In this document: positions 7,055 through 15,906 of the stretch, in pieces
Numbering within the stretch: position 1 is the stretch's first letter
Layout of the letters: every line of letters begins with the position of its first letter
Assembly (NCBI GenBank): GCA_964558825.1
Contig: CAZLGB010000011.1
Span: 1 to 33,333 of the forward strand
Reading direction: 5' to 3'
DNA from: Phosphoribacter sp964558825
GTDB lineage: Bacteria; Actinomycetota; Actinomycetes; Actinomycetales; Dermatophilaceae
DNA: 33,333 nt
Notes under the pieces: generated by a model
Told to the model about the DNA's origin: nothing
Database searches by the model: none
The model's input: only the letters and a program-made list of their open reading frames with translations
Made by a program: the position numbers and the translations under genes

Positions 7055-8451
7055 TGGCTTCGAGCACCTCCACCGTCGACACCGTCGTCAGCCTCTGCAA
7101 GCGCAGGGGCTTTGTCTTCCCGTGCGGGGAGATCTACGGCGGCACGCGCTCGGCGTGGGACTACGGCCCGCTTGGCGTCGAGCTCAAGGAGAACATCAAG
7201 CGCCAGTGGTGGAAGGCCATGGTCCACGGCCGCGAGGACGTCGTCGGCCTCGACTCCTCGATCATCCTGCCGCGCCAGGTGTGGGTCGCCTCCGGCCACG
7301 TCGGCACCTTCACCGACCCGCTCGTCGAGTGCCTGTCGTGCCACAAGCGCGAGCGCGCCGACCACCTGCAGGAGGCGTATGCCGCCAGGAAGGGCGGGGG
7401 GCTCAACCCCGACGACGTCCCGATGAGCGACATCGCCTGCCCACACTGCGGCAACCGGGGGCAGTGGACCGAGCCGCGTGACTTCAACATGATGCTCAAG
7501 ACCTATCTCGGGGTCATCGAGGACGAGTCGGGGCTGCACTACCTGCGCCCGGAGACCGCTCAGGGCATCTTCATCAACTTCAAGAACGTCGAGGGCGCCG
7601 CGCGCCGCAAGCCGCCGTTCGGCATCGCCCAGGTGGGCAAGAGCTTCCGCAACGAGATCACGCCGGGCAACTTCATCTTCCGCACCCGCGAGTTCGAGCA
7701 GATGGAGATGGAGTTCTTCGTCAAGCCGGGCGAGGACGAGACCTGGCACCAGTATTGGATCGACGAGCGCACCCGGTGGTATGTCGACCTGGGGATCTCC
7801 GCCGACAATCTGCGCCACTATGAGCACCCCAAGGAAAAGCTCTCGCACTATTCCAAGCGGACGGTCGACATCGAATATCGCTTCAACTTCCCCGGCTCGG
7901 AGTGGGGCGAGCTCGAGGGTATCGCCAACCGCACCGACTTCGACCTCACGTCGCACTCGCAGCACTCCGGCGCCGACCTGTCCTACTTCGACCAGGCGAC
8001 GGGCGAGCGCTATACGCCGTATGTCATCGAGCCGGCGGCGGGGCTGTCGCGCTCACTCATGACCTTCCTCGTCGACGCCTATCACGAGGACGAGGCGCCC
8101 AACACCAAGGGCGGCGTCGACAAGCGCGTCGTCCTGCGGCTCGACCCGCGGCTCGCTCCGGTCAAGGCCGCCGTGCTGCCGCTCTCGCGCAACGCCGACC
8201 TCTCGCCGAAGGCCCGCGACCTCGCAGCAGCGTTGCGGCGCAACTGGAATGTCGATTTCGACGACGCTCAGGCCATCGGGCGGCGCTATCGCCGCCAGGA
8301 CGAGATCGGCACGCCCTACTGCATCACCGTCGACTTCGACACCCTCGAGGACCAGGCGGTCACCATCCGCGAGCGCGACACCATGGCCCAGGAGCGGGTC
8401 GCCCTCGACCAGGTCGAGGGGTGGCTGGCTCAGCGCCTCGTCGGCTGCTGA
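7054..8451 (+). CDS. glyS: Glycine--tRNA ligase, single-chain class II
   Basis: This enzyme charges tRNA-Gly with glycine using ATP in the cytoplasm. The 465-residue protein is the dimeric single-chain type, not the alpha/beta tetramer. Class II features include the motif 2 region GKSFRNEITPGNFIFRTREFEQMEMEFF, the glycine-pocket segment EGIANRTDFDLTSHSQ and the motif 3 region YVIEPAAGLSRSLMTF. An inserted pair, CLSCHKRE and CPHCGNRG, probably binds zinc. The last 110 residues form the anticodon-binding domain (RVVLRLDPRLAPVKAAVLPL). Length and motifs are intact. It lies divergent from the small membrane protein and follows the zur/znu cluster, a known actinobacterial arrangement. Confidence 0.97.
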   Translation: MASSTSTVDTVVSLCKRRGFVFPCGEIYGGTRSAWDYGPLGVELKENIKRQWWKAMVHGREDVVGLDSSIILPRQVWVASGHVGTFTDPLVECLSCHKRERADHLQEAYAARKGGGLNPDDVPMSDIACPHCGNRGQWTEPRDFNMMLKTYLGVIEDESGLHYLRPETAQGIFINFKNVEGAARRKPPFGIAQVGKSFRNEITPGNFIFRTREFEQMEMEFFVKPGEDETWHQYWIDERTRWYVDLGISADNLRHYEHPKEKLSHYSKRTVDIEYRFNFPGSEWGELEGIANRTDFDLTSHSQHSGADLSYFDQATGERYTPYVIEPAAGLSRSLMTFLVDAYHEDEAPNTKGGVDKRVVLRLDPRLAPVKAAVLPLSRNADLSPKARDLAAALRRNWNVDFDDAQAIGRRYRRQDEIGTPYCITVDFDTLEDQAVTIRERDTMAQERVALDQVEGWLAQRLVGC

Positions 8452-8838
8452 CCGGCATACGTCATCGTTGTCGTGGCGGCGCGTGCGTCATGACAGCAGG
8501 TGTATGCCGTCCCTTCATTCGTTGGTACCGCCGTCACCACCTCGCGGCTGAGGAGGTCCTGCGCCGAAGGCTGACTCGCCCCTTGGCCTCGTCCATGACG
8601 GATGGGCTGACTCCAACCGGCGTTTCGCGCTGGCTATCTCGATTGGTCGAGCCAGCTGCAGAGGTGGGCTCAACGATCCCTGATTGCCGCGCCCAGTAGA
8701 CCCTGACGGCAGCCGAGCGGGCCCGCCTCGTCCGGGCGGGTCGGGTCGGCCGCGTCGGGCGGGTCGGCCTCGTGCCAGCGGTGGCTCTCCGCGACGTCGT
8801 CGACAACGTTGGAGAGTTGGCGGCGCAGCGCCTTGCAC
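8452..8838. other. 387-base intergenic region after glyS
   Basis: It begins with an inverted pair of the 8-mer: CGGCATAC (8453-8460) and GTATGCCG (8502-8509), with inner GTCAT (8461-8465) and ATGAC (8490-8494), which could act as the glyS terminator. From about 8700 to 8780 the sequence is low-complexity GGGTCGG/GGCGGGTC. On the minus strand a codon-like stretch (about 8835 down to 8690) reads CKALRRQLSNVVDDVAESHR and then acidic, Pro-rich residues, out of frame with the upstream HNH gene and without a clear start; it may be a fragment. I see no intact gene. Confidence 0.5.
8453..8509. terminator. Inverted CGGCATAC pair after glyS
   Basis: Arms CGGCATACGTCAT (8453-8465) and ATGAC plus GTATGCCG (8490-8494, 8502-8509) pair over 13 bases with a 7-base bulge, two bases after the glyS stop. 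Terminator function is inferred from its position. Confidence 0.4.
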
Positions 8839-10362
8839 TCACCGCACGCTCTTGATGTCGCGCCAGGGGTCGCGCTCCCCGATGTCGTCCAGGGTTCGTG
8901 TGGCGACGGCTTCTGCCGCGGCGAGTCCCTCGGCGCTGTCCTGCCAGGGATCGTCGTCGTCCTGGAGAAAAGCCGTTGCGCTCAAAGGGGATTGGCCGCG
9001 CGTCGGGGTCGTCGAGTCGGCCGTGTCGGGCCAGGTGTCGCACTCGGCTGGGCGCGGTGGCGCCCAAAATTGGGTGGGCGGTCGGGTGCCGGGTGGTGCG
9101 CCGGCTCGGTAGCTGCCGGGGGTGGTGTCCCAGTGGATGCTGTTGGTGTCGGGGTCGTAATGGCCGTGCAGGTGGTCTCGGTGGACGATGGTGTGGTGTC
9201 GCCCGCAGAGCAGGCCGAGGTTGGTGAGAGTGGTGGGTCCGCCGTCGGCCCAATGGGTGAGGTGGTGGGCGTCGCACCAGTGGGCGGGGGTCGAACATCC
9301 GGGGAAGGTGCAGTGTTTGTCGCGTAGCCAGAGGGCCAGTTGCAGGGCGGGGGTGGCCAGGCGGGTGGTGTGGCCGAGGTCGAGCAGTTGACTCTTGGTG
9401 CCGAGCACGGCGGGGATGAGGTCGGCGTCACAGGCGAGCCGTCTGACGGTGTCCGGGGCGAGGAGGGTGCCGCCGGCGGGTGTGCCGAGCACGGTGGCGG
9501 CACCGACTTGGTTCTTGAGGTCGTCGTAGTTCATGGTGACGATGAGGGTGGTCTTCACGCCGGTGGGTGGCCGGTCCCCAGCAGCGGCGGCCCGGCGGAG
9601 CATCTCCACGAGGGCTTGTCCGCGGCGTAGTTGGACCGAGCGGGTGTCCCGCGATCCGTCCGGGCCAGGCACCGGCCTCGATAGCGGGCCGATCGCGGCT
9701 TCCAGGGTGGCGGACCCGACCGGGTCGAGGTTAAACTGGTAGGTGTAACCGGCCAGGTCGTCTCCGACCGGCCGAGACAGGGAGATGAGTCCGGCGGCGG
9801 TGTCGGTGTCGTGTTGGAACTCTCCGTCGAGCCCGTAGGTCGCCAACAACGCCGGGCGCAGGGCGCGGACCCCGCGGCTGCCGTCGCTGGCGGCCATGGT
9901 CACCAACCCCTGAAGGACGGTGGGCGCCGCGGCGTCCTGCAGCCGGTGGCGCAGCTTGCGGAATTCGGTGATCACGGTCAACGCCACTGGGGTTGGCACG
10001 GTCCCGTCGATGACGGCATCCCGCACCGGGGCGAGCTCCATGGTGCGGGTGTCGTGCACCACTTTCGCGACCTGCCCTGCTCCACCCCCGGCGGCCAACG
10101 ACGGTGCCTGCGCGGCGACCCAGCCGGTGACCGACCCGGCCTGCGACGCGGCGATCTCCCCGCGGGTCTCAGCCTCTACGACCACGGCCACCCGAGCCCC
10201 CGCCGTGAGCGCGGCGAGCCGGTCGAGCTCACCGAGCATCGCGGCCAGCTCACTGCCGGGCGCTTGCCAGAGCACCTCCCGCAACCCCACGACCGACTCG
10301 GTCGCGGCAGCCCACAGCGCACGCCGGTCGGCGACACTGCCAAGGGTCGGGCTGCTGCTCAT
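8839..10362 (-). CDS. 13E12/DUF222-type HNH endonuclease-like protein
   Basis: The 507-residue protein belongs to the actinobacterial 13E12 repeat family. Residues 1-330 are the DUF222 region, mostly helical and Ala-rich (for example LDRLAALTAGARVAVVVEAE). The C-terminal part holds an HNH nuclease core, FPGCSTPAHWCDAHHLTHWADGG followed by NLGLLCGRHHTIVH, with the Cys pairs and His residues of the metal-supported fold. The ATG at 10362 is chosen because TACCGT precedes it by exactly 7 bases; an upstream start at 10386 would overlap that element. The biological role of these proteins is unknown, and they occur in many copies per genome. It contains none of the CGGCATAC 8-mers common elsewhere here, which fits a mobile or recently arrived gene. 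Confidence 0.88.
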   Translation of the reverse strand: MSSSPTLGSVADRRALWAAATESVVGLREVLWQAPGSELAAMLGELDRLAALTAGARVAVVVEAETRGEIAASQAGSVTGWVAAQAPSLAAGGGAGQVAKVVHDTRTMELAPVRDAVIDGTVPTPVALTVITEFRKLRHRLQDAAAPTVLQGLVTMAASDGSRGVRALRPALLATYGLDGEFQHDTDTAAGLISLSRPVGDDLAGYTYQFNLDPVGSATLEAAIGPLSRPVPGPDGSRDTRSVQLRRGQALVEMLRRAAAAGDRPPTGVKTTLIVTMNYDDLKNQVGAATVLGTPAGGTLLAPDTVRRLACDADLIPAVLGTKSQLLDLGHTTRLATPALQLALWLRDKHCTFPGCSTPAHWCDAHHLTHWADGGPTTLTNLGLLCGRHHTIVHRDHLHGHYDPDTNSIHWDTTPGSYRAGAPPGTRPPTQFWAPPRPAECDTWPDTADSTTPTRGQSPLSATAFLQDDDDPWQDSAEGLAAAEAVATRTLDDIGERDPWRDIKSVR

Positions 10363-10375
10363 GACACCCACGGTA
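10362..10375 (-). promoter_or_regulatory. -10 element of the 13E12 gene
   Basis: On the minus strand TACCGT (10375-10370) is followed by 7 bases and the ATG at 10362, indicating a leaderless transcript. Confidence 0.55.
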
Positions 10376-10933
10376 CAACCGACCACCGACAGACCCCCCG
10401 ACCCGAAAACGACTGCGGTGCAAAGGCTTAGATCGATCGAGACGTAGCAACTCGCGTGGGGTCACACTCGATCAGGGCACGCCCCCAATGGCGGGTCAGG
10501 GTCAAGGCAGTGGCCGCGAGGGGGGGTGAGCGGCGCCGGCGGGGGCGAGCGGCGCGAGGTGGGTGGGCGACCCCCGGCGAGCCTGTGATCGGCGAGCGAC
10601 GAGAGGGCGACTGGTACCAGCGGCCGAGCACGATGTCGGGGCCAGCGACGACGTCGGGGCCAGCGACGTTGACGGGGCGAGGGACGACGACGAGATGAGC
10701 GACGGCGACGGGGCGAGTGCCTCGCCTGGCGAGGCGCGGGACGAGACCACTCGCGTGCCGCGCGACCCGGCATGAGGATCGCCGCAACAACCCCCCAACC
10801 TTTGGCAGGGTGTGCGACGTTGAAGGAGTGACGCGCCGCGTGACGCGGCACACCGAGCGCCCGACCACGTGACCAGTCACCCGCAGCACCCACACAAACA
10901 CCTCAAGCCCACCTCGCGGAGAGGACGGTGATC
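10376..10933. other. 558-base intergenic region with G-rich and 18-bp repeats
   Basis: From about 10510 to 10560 it is G-rich, including a run of seven G and repeated GAGCGGCG. From about 10631 to 10686 an imperfect 18-bp unit, GGGGCCAGCGACGACGTC, occurs three times. Near 10796 is a candidate sigma-factor promoter, followed by a roughly 105-base leader containing two hairpins: GCCGCG-TGA-CGCGGC (10835-10849) and GTGAC-CA-GTCAC (10869-10880). Open frames across it encode only Arg/Pro/Ser-rich low-complexity peptides, so I call no gene. Confidence 0.55.
10796..10822 (+). promoter_or_regulatory. Candidate autoregulated sigma promoter
   Basis: CAACCTTT (10796-10803), 15 bases, then GTTG (10819-10822). 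The same CAACCTTT with GTTG 14 bases further on precedes the related sigma gene at 27575. ECF sigma factors commonly transcribe their own operons from an AAC-containing -35, so this may be the target motif of this sigma class. If so, the transcript carries a leader of about 105 bases. Confidence 0.4.
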
Positions 10934-11467
10934 ATGGCCCAGCCCGCTCAGCGCGACGACTTCGCGGACTATGCCGACTTCGTCCGCTCCCGTCAGCGCG
11001 TGTGGCTGCGCACGGCATACCTGCTGTGCGGCAACGCAACTGACGCCGAGGACCTGCTCCAGGTCGCCCTCGTCAAGCTGGCCGGCAACTGGCACCGCGT
11101 GCGTGCAGACCAACCGGATGCCTACCTGCGCCGCATCCTCTATCGCGACAGCATCTCGGCATGGCGCCAGCGCACCCGCGAGCGCCGCGGCCTCACTCGG
11201 GTGGCGGCTCTCCCCACCGCGGCACGCGACGACGGCGACGAGGTGAGCCAGCGCCTCGATGTCGAGCGCGCTCTCGCCGCACTCACCCCCAAGCAGCGGG
11301 CGGTCCTCGTGCTGCGCTTCATCGAGGACCGCAGCGAGCGTGAGACCGCCGAGTTGCTCGGGGTGACCGTCGGCACCGTCAAGAGCCAGACCCACGTCGC
11401 CTTGGCCCGCATCCGCGCCGAGATGCCCGACATCGACGTCCCCGTCCCAGCTGGAGGCCAGTCATGA
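10934..11467 (+). CDS. SigE-family ECF RNA polymerase sigma factor
   Basis: The 177-residue protein directs RNA polymerase to alternative promoters. Region 2 (about 15-85) has the family segment LRTAYLLCGNATDAEDLLQVALVKL, and region 4 (about 115-165) has LTPKQRAVLVLRFIEDRSERETAELLGVTVGTVKSQTHVAL, with the helix-turn-helix over ELLGVTVGTVKS. The ATG at 10934 is preferred to GTG at 10928 because GGAGAGGA (10918-10925) is 8 bases from the ATG and only 2 from the GTG. The stop overlaps the start of the membrane partner gene by 4 bases. It belongs to the same class as the sigma factors at 27575 and 29748. The signal and regulon are unknown. Confidence 0.9.
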   Translation: MAQPAQRDDFADYADFVRSRQRVWLRTAYLLCGNATDAEDLLQVALVKLAGNWHRVRADQPDAYLRRILYRDSISAWRQRTRERRGLTRVAALPTAARDDGDEVSQRLDVERALAALTPKQRAVLVLRFIEDRSERETAELLGVTVGTVKSQTHVALARIRAEMPDIDVPVPAGGQS

Positions 11468-12786
11468 CCCGAGAGCTCCGCGACGTCTTCGAGCAGGCCG
11501 CCGACAACGCCCCGCTCACCGACAGTGACCTCGCCCCAAGCGCCTGGTATGCCGCGCAACGCGCCCGCCGGCGCGCCCGCCTGCTCGCCGCCGCCAGCGT
11601 CGTCGTCCTCGCAGGCACCGGCTGGGCCGTCTCGGCGCGCCTCAACGCTCCCCCCCAGACCCTGCCGGCAGCCACCACGACGCAGACCCCGATCGAGGCC
11701 TTGCCGGCCAACGTCAAAGGCGGGCTGCAGATCGTCCAAGCAGTCACCCCAGCCGCCGAGACAGCGCTGAGCCGGTTGCCCGCAGCGCTTGCCAGCGGGC
11801 TGCCGGAACGACTGGGCTTCGACCCGGAGGCCAGCATCCGCAAGCTCAGCGACCTCGGCCACCTGGATACGCCAGCTGCGGCCGTCCTGCTGCGCCGGGT
11901 CGCCGGCGGTTATCACCCTGTCGTCGTGCTCGCAGATGCCGGCGACGCCGCGGTCAATCCGCTCAACCGCTATGTCGAGCTCGACACGGTCCTGCTCAAG
12001 CCCCTCAACGCCGACACCCCCGACCCGCACCTCGTCCTCGGACCGCGCACGATCGCCCCCGACGGGCATCGCCTGGCCTTCCTCCAACCCGGAGCTGTCG
12101 TCGGCATCGACCTGCGCACCGGCGCCGTCGCACGCACCGCGGTGCCGGCCCAGGACTTCGTCACCGGGGGGTGGTCCAGCGGCAACGTCTGGTTCGTCGC
12201 CGTCGCCGACGCCGGACAGTGGCGGGTCGACCCCTTCGCCGACACCGCGCAGCCGGTCGCTGAGACCGTCTACGACGGCACCGGCTGGATCCACCCGTCC
12301 AACGGGGGGACGGTCGACAATCTTGTGACCTTCAACGCCGACGGGGTCGCTCTCTACCAGCGCGAGCTGCCCCGCTGGCTGGCCGAGCCATGGGCCGACA
12401 CGGTGACGAGCAGCTCAGGGTGGTCGGCGTCAGGGATCTATCTGACCGCCGACGCCCAGGCCGAGCTCCAAGGCTCCTATCAGGGCATCGTCGCCGCCCA
12501 GCCCTCGGGTCTGCCGCGGCTGCTCGTCGCCGAGCAGATGACCCCGGTCTCGGGCTGCTGCACGGCCCTTGGCTGGTCGGCGCCCACCATGCTGCTCTAC
12601 TCCTCGCGAGCCGCCACAGGAGCCAGCCCGCAGGGTCCGACCTCCATGCGCCTGCTGGCCTGGGACGTGCTCTCAGGCCGCCAGTTCTACGTCGCCGATC
12701 TGCCGACCGGCATCCTCCCGACCGGCGAGGCGGACACGCGGATCGGCGCCGTGCTCCCGCAGGTCAGCCTCGCCCAGCGCCCCTGA
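11464..12786 (+). CDS. Membrane protein coupled to the sigma factor (putative anti-sigma/sensor)
   Basis: The 440-residue protein has a short cytoplasmic N-terminus (1-38), one membrane helix LLAAASVVVLAGTGWAVSA (about 40-58) and a large extracytoplasmic domain. That domain contains TolB-like propeller features, such as LVLGPRTIAPDGHRLAFLQPG followed by VVGIDLRTGAV, where each turn combines a Pro-Asp-Gly and an ILDLRTG-like strand. It overlaps the sigma gene by 4 bases (ATGA), so the two are probably made in fixed ratio. By analogy with similar pairs I infer that the cytoplasmic tail inhibits the sigma factor and the outer domain senses a signal; there is no zinc-finger anti-sigma motif. It lacks the Cys loops of the 28-32 kb relatives and ends 69 bases before the ABC transporter. 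Confidence 0.7.
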   Translation: MTRELRDVFEQAADNAPLTDSDLAPSAWYAAQRARRRARLLAAASVVVLAGTGWAVSARLNAPPQTLPAATTTQTPIEALPANVKGGLQIVQAVTPAAETALSRLPAALASGLPERLGFDPEASIRKLSDLGHLDTPAAAVLLRRVAGGYHPVVVLADAGDAAVNPLNRYVELDTVLLKPLNADTPDPHLVLGPRTIAPDGHRLAFLQPGAVVGIDLRTGAVARTAVPAQDFVTGGWSSGNVWFVAVADAGQWRVDPFADTAQPVAETVYDGTGWIHPSNGGTVDNLVTFNADGVALYQRELPRWLAEPWADTVTSSSGWSASGIYLTADAQAELQGSYQGIVAAQPSGLPRLLVAEQMTPVSGCCTALGWSAPTMLLYSSRAATGASPQGPTSMRLLAWDVLSGRQFYVADLPTGILPTGEADTRIGAVLPQVSLAQRP

Positions 12787-12842
12787 CATTCGTCACGGCC
12801 AGGTGGTGACGATCCGACGAGGGTCGTATGCCGGGCCGCCCC

Positions 12843-12855
12843 CAGGCTGGCTGTC

Positions 12856-12856
<1 letters not shown>
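12843..12856 (+). promoter_or_regulatory. -10-like element of the ABC exporter operon
   Basis: CAGGCT (12843-12848), 7 bases, then ATG at 12856. It differs from TANNNT at the first base but keeps the spacing of the other leaderless starts. Confidence 0.4.
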
Positions 12857-13778
<922 letters not shown>

Positions 13779-13782
<4 letters not shown>

Positions 13783-14645
13783 CCACCGTCATTGCGCAGA
13801 CCACGACCCGACCGGAGCACCCGAGGACCACCACCATGTCACCGCTCGACCTCTCCGCCCGCCCGGCGGCCAGCCACAGCCCGATCAACGCCAAAGTCAT
13901 TGCGCTGGAGCTGCGCCGGGTGCTGCGCAACAAGCGGACGATGATCTTTGTCATCGCCTTCCCGATCGTCATGTTCCTCTTCATCGCCGCGCAGATCACC
14001 GGCGCGCAGGACAGCATGGGGCCGGCCCTGGCCAATGTCGGGGCCTACATCATGGTGAGCATGGCCGTCTACGGCGCGATCATGGCGACGACCAGCGCCG
14101 GTGCCTCGGTGTCGATCGAGCGGGCGAGTGGCTGGAGCCGCCAGCTGCGCCTCACTCCGCTGCGCCCCACGGCATACCTGCTGGCGAAGGTCATCGCGGC
14201 GCTCGCTCTCGGGGCGCTGGCCACGGCGGTCACCTTTGCGACCGGAGCGTTGACCGGCCGGGCGCATATGCCGGCCGAGGCCTGGTGGGAGTGCGGCCTG
14301 GCGGTCGTCGCGGGCTCGATGGTCTTCGCCGCCTTCGGCCTCTTCATGGGCTATCTGCTGCCGAGCGAGAACGCCATGCAGTTCCTCGGCCCGATCCTTG
14401 CGATCCTCTCGATCTTCGGCGGCATCTTCTCGGCGCCGATCGACCCGGAGTCGGGCTTTGGCCAGATCGCCCAGCTCACCCCGATCTACGGACTCGGGCA
14501 GATCGCCCACTGGCCGCTCAGCGTCACGGCCAGCGGCGCGCACGACGCCTTCCAGCTCTCCTGGGTCGTCAACGTTGTCGCCTGGGGTGCGATCTTCGCC
14601 CTCGGTGCAGCCTGGCGCTTCCGCAAGGACACCGCCCGGGTCTGA
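13779..14645 (+). CDS. ABC-2 family permease
   Basis: The 288-residue membrane subunit has six probable helices, the first at about 45-70 (MIFVIAFPIVMFLFIAAQIT) and the last near the C-terminus (VVNVVAWGAIFALGAAW). The loop between helices 2 and 3 contains SIERASGWSRQLRLTPLRPTAYLLAK, the conserved ABC-2 cytoplasmic segment (E-R-x-x-G-x-x-x-x-L-x-x-x-P). The ATG at 13779 overlaps the ATPase stop; a second ATG at 13836 would remove a variable Thr-rich N-terminus and cannot be excluded. With the ATPase it forms a half-size exporter. Stop at 14645 is followed after 25 bases by the -10 of the histidine kinase gene, so the two units may be transcribed separately and by read-through. Confidence 0.9.
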
Positions 14646-14670
14646 GCCCGGCATACCTCCAGGCAGTGAC

Positions 14671-14684
14671 TAGCGTGAGCACCA
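14671..14684 (+). promoter_or_regulatory. Histidine kinase -10 element, leaderless start
   Basis: TAGCGT (14671-14676), 7 bases, then ATG at 14684. It supports this start although the same frame is open far upstream. Confidence 0.55.
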
Positions 14685-15817
14685 TGGACCAGCCCCCGGC
14701 GCCGCGATCGATCCGACTGCGGGCCTGGGGTCTGGTCTTCTCCGTCGTCTGGCTCATCTTCCTCATCGGCCCGACGGTCGACGCCTTCGGCGAGGGGACT
14801 CTCGGAGGCCGCCTCGTCGGGGTCTCGCTCATCGCCTTCGCCGCGCTCTATGTCGTCTTCATGCAAGGCATGCGCCGCTTCTTCCACGCACAACCGGATC
14901 CACGCCTGCGCACCGTGCGGCTGACCGGGTTGGGCATGGTCCTCATCACGGCGGGACTGCTCTGGGCGGGGAGACCGGCCGGTCTGGGCACGCTGCCCTT
15001 TCTCGCGGTCGCCTCCGTGGTGCTCTTTGCGCGGTGGAGCATCGTCGCCGTCGCCCTCATCGCCGGGGTCGCCGAGTTGATCTCCCGGTCGTGGTTCGGC
15101 ACCTGGTCGGATCCCTATGGCGTGGCGATCGGCAGCCTCATCAGCGGTGGATCGGTCTGGGGTTTCACGATGTTCATGGCCCGCAACCAAGCTCTCGTGC
15201 GAGCGGCCCAAGCCGAGGGCGAGCTCGCCCTCGGTGCCGAGCGCGACCGCTTCGCCCGGGATCTGCACGACCTCCTTGGGCACTCGCTGACGGTCATCTC
15301 GGTCAAGGCCGAGCTCGCCGGCCGGCTGCTGGAGGTGGGCAGTGAGACGGCCAACGCCAAGGCCCGCACCGAGGTCGCCGACCTTGAGCGGCTCGCCCGC
15401 GACGCGCTGGCCGACGTGCGTCGCACCGTCGCCGGCTATCGCGAGATCACCCTGCCGGGGGAGCTCTCCCGGGCTCGAGCGGCGCTCGTGGCGGCCGGCA
15501 TCCGCCCCGAGCTGCCCAACACCGCGGAGGCGGTCGAGTCGCCACTGCGCGAGCTGTTCGCGTGGACGGTGCGCGAGGGCGTGACCAATGTCGTCCGGCA
15601 CAGCGAGGCATCGACGTGCACGGTCAGCCTTGGCCCGCGCTCGGTGACCGTGGCCGACGACGGCCGCGGGCTCGCGGAGGACGTCGCCCCTGGCTCCGGG
15701 TTGCATGGCCTGCGCGAGCGTGCGGCCGCCGTCGGCGCCGTCGTCACCACCGAGGCGGGTATGCCGCGGGGCTTCGTCCTGCGGGTCGCTGCCCCTGAGC
15801 CGGCGGTGGCCTCGTGA
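14684..15817 (+). CDS. Sensor histidine kinase, DesK/NarL type
   Basis: The 377-residue membrane kinase would phosphorylate the regulator encoded downstream. Residues about 10-160 form five or six helices, for example LVFSVVWLIFLIGPTVDAF and LTGLGMVLITAGLLWAG, with little extracytoplasmic loop, typical of sensors that detect membrane perturbation. The HisKA_3 dimerisation helix is ERDRFARDLHDLLGHSLTVISVKAELAG, with the phospho-acceptor His in DLHDLLGH. The ATPase domain follows, with N-box REGVTNVVRHSEAS and G-boxes VADDGRGL and GSGLHGLRERAAAVG. It sits after an ABC-2 exporter, as in bacitracin- or drug-response loci. Its 3' end is part of a tandem duplication (15804-15906), and its stop overlaps a 19-codon bridging frame. 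Confidence 0.93.
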   Translation: MDQPPAPRSIRLRAWGLVFSVVWLIFLIGPTVDAFGEGTLGGRLVGVSLIAFAALYVVFMQGMRRFFHAQPDPRLRTVRLTGLGMVLITAGLLWAGRPAGLGTLPFLAVASVVLFARWSIVAVALIAGVAELISRSWFGTWSDPYGVAIGSLISGGSVWGFTMFMARNQALVRAAQAEGELALGAERDRFARDLHDLLGHSLTVISVKAELAGRLLEVGSETANAKARTEVADLERLARDALADVRRTVAGYREITLPGELSRARAALVAAGIRPELPNTAEAVESPLRELFAWTVREGVTNVVRHSEASTCTVSLGPRSVTVADDGRGLAEDVAPGSGLHGLRERAAAVGAVVTTEAGMPRGFVLRVAAPEPAVAS

Positions 15818-15906
15818 TCCCTGTCCTGCGCGCCGACAACCAGGCGCCCGGCAATGGAGCGGTGGCGTCGTGATCCGGATCCTGCTCGCCGACGACCAGG
15901 CGCTCG
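15804..15906 (+). repeat. Diverged tandem duplication of the kinase/regulator junction
   Basis: 15804-15850 and 15860-15906 align without gaps at a 56-base period, with 40 of 47 positions identical. Each copy covers the last codons of the kinase (AVAS-stop), a GTGA overlap and the first codons of a response regulator. The first copy's regulator start leads only into a short frame; the second is the real regulator. Confidence 0.85.
15814..15873 (+). CDS. 19-residue bridging micro-ORF between kinase and regulator
   Basis: The frame starts at GTG 15814, overlapping the kinase stop (GTGA), and stops at 15871-15873, overlapping the regulator GTG (GTGA). It encodes MIPVLRADNQAPGNGAVAS: the N-terminus is a decayed copy of the regulator's start (VIRILLADDQA) and the C-terminus repeats the kinase's AVAS end. 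It probably serves as a translational bridge rather than as a functional peptide. Whether ribosomes use it is inference. Confidence 0.45.
   Translation: MIPVLRADNQAPGNGAVAS

Noticed and set aside
10462..10893. Arg/Pro-rich minus-strand frame in the intergenic region
   Set aside because: Low-complexity translation of short repeats, without start signals.
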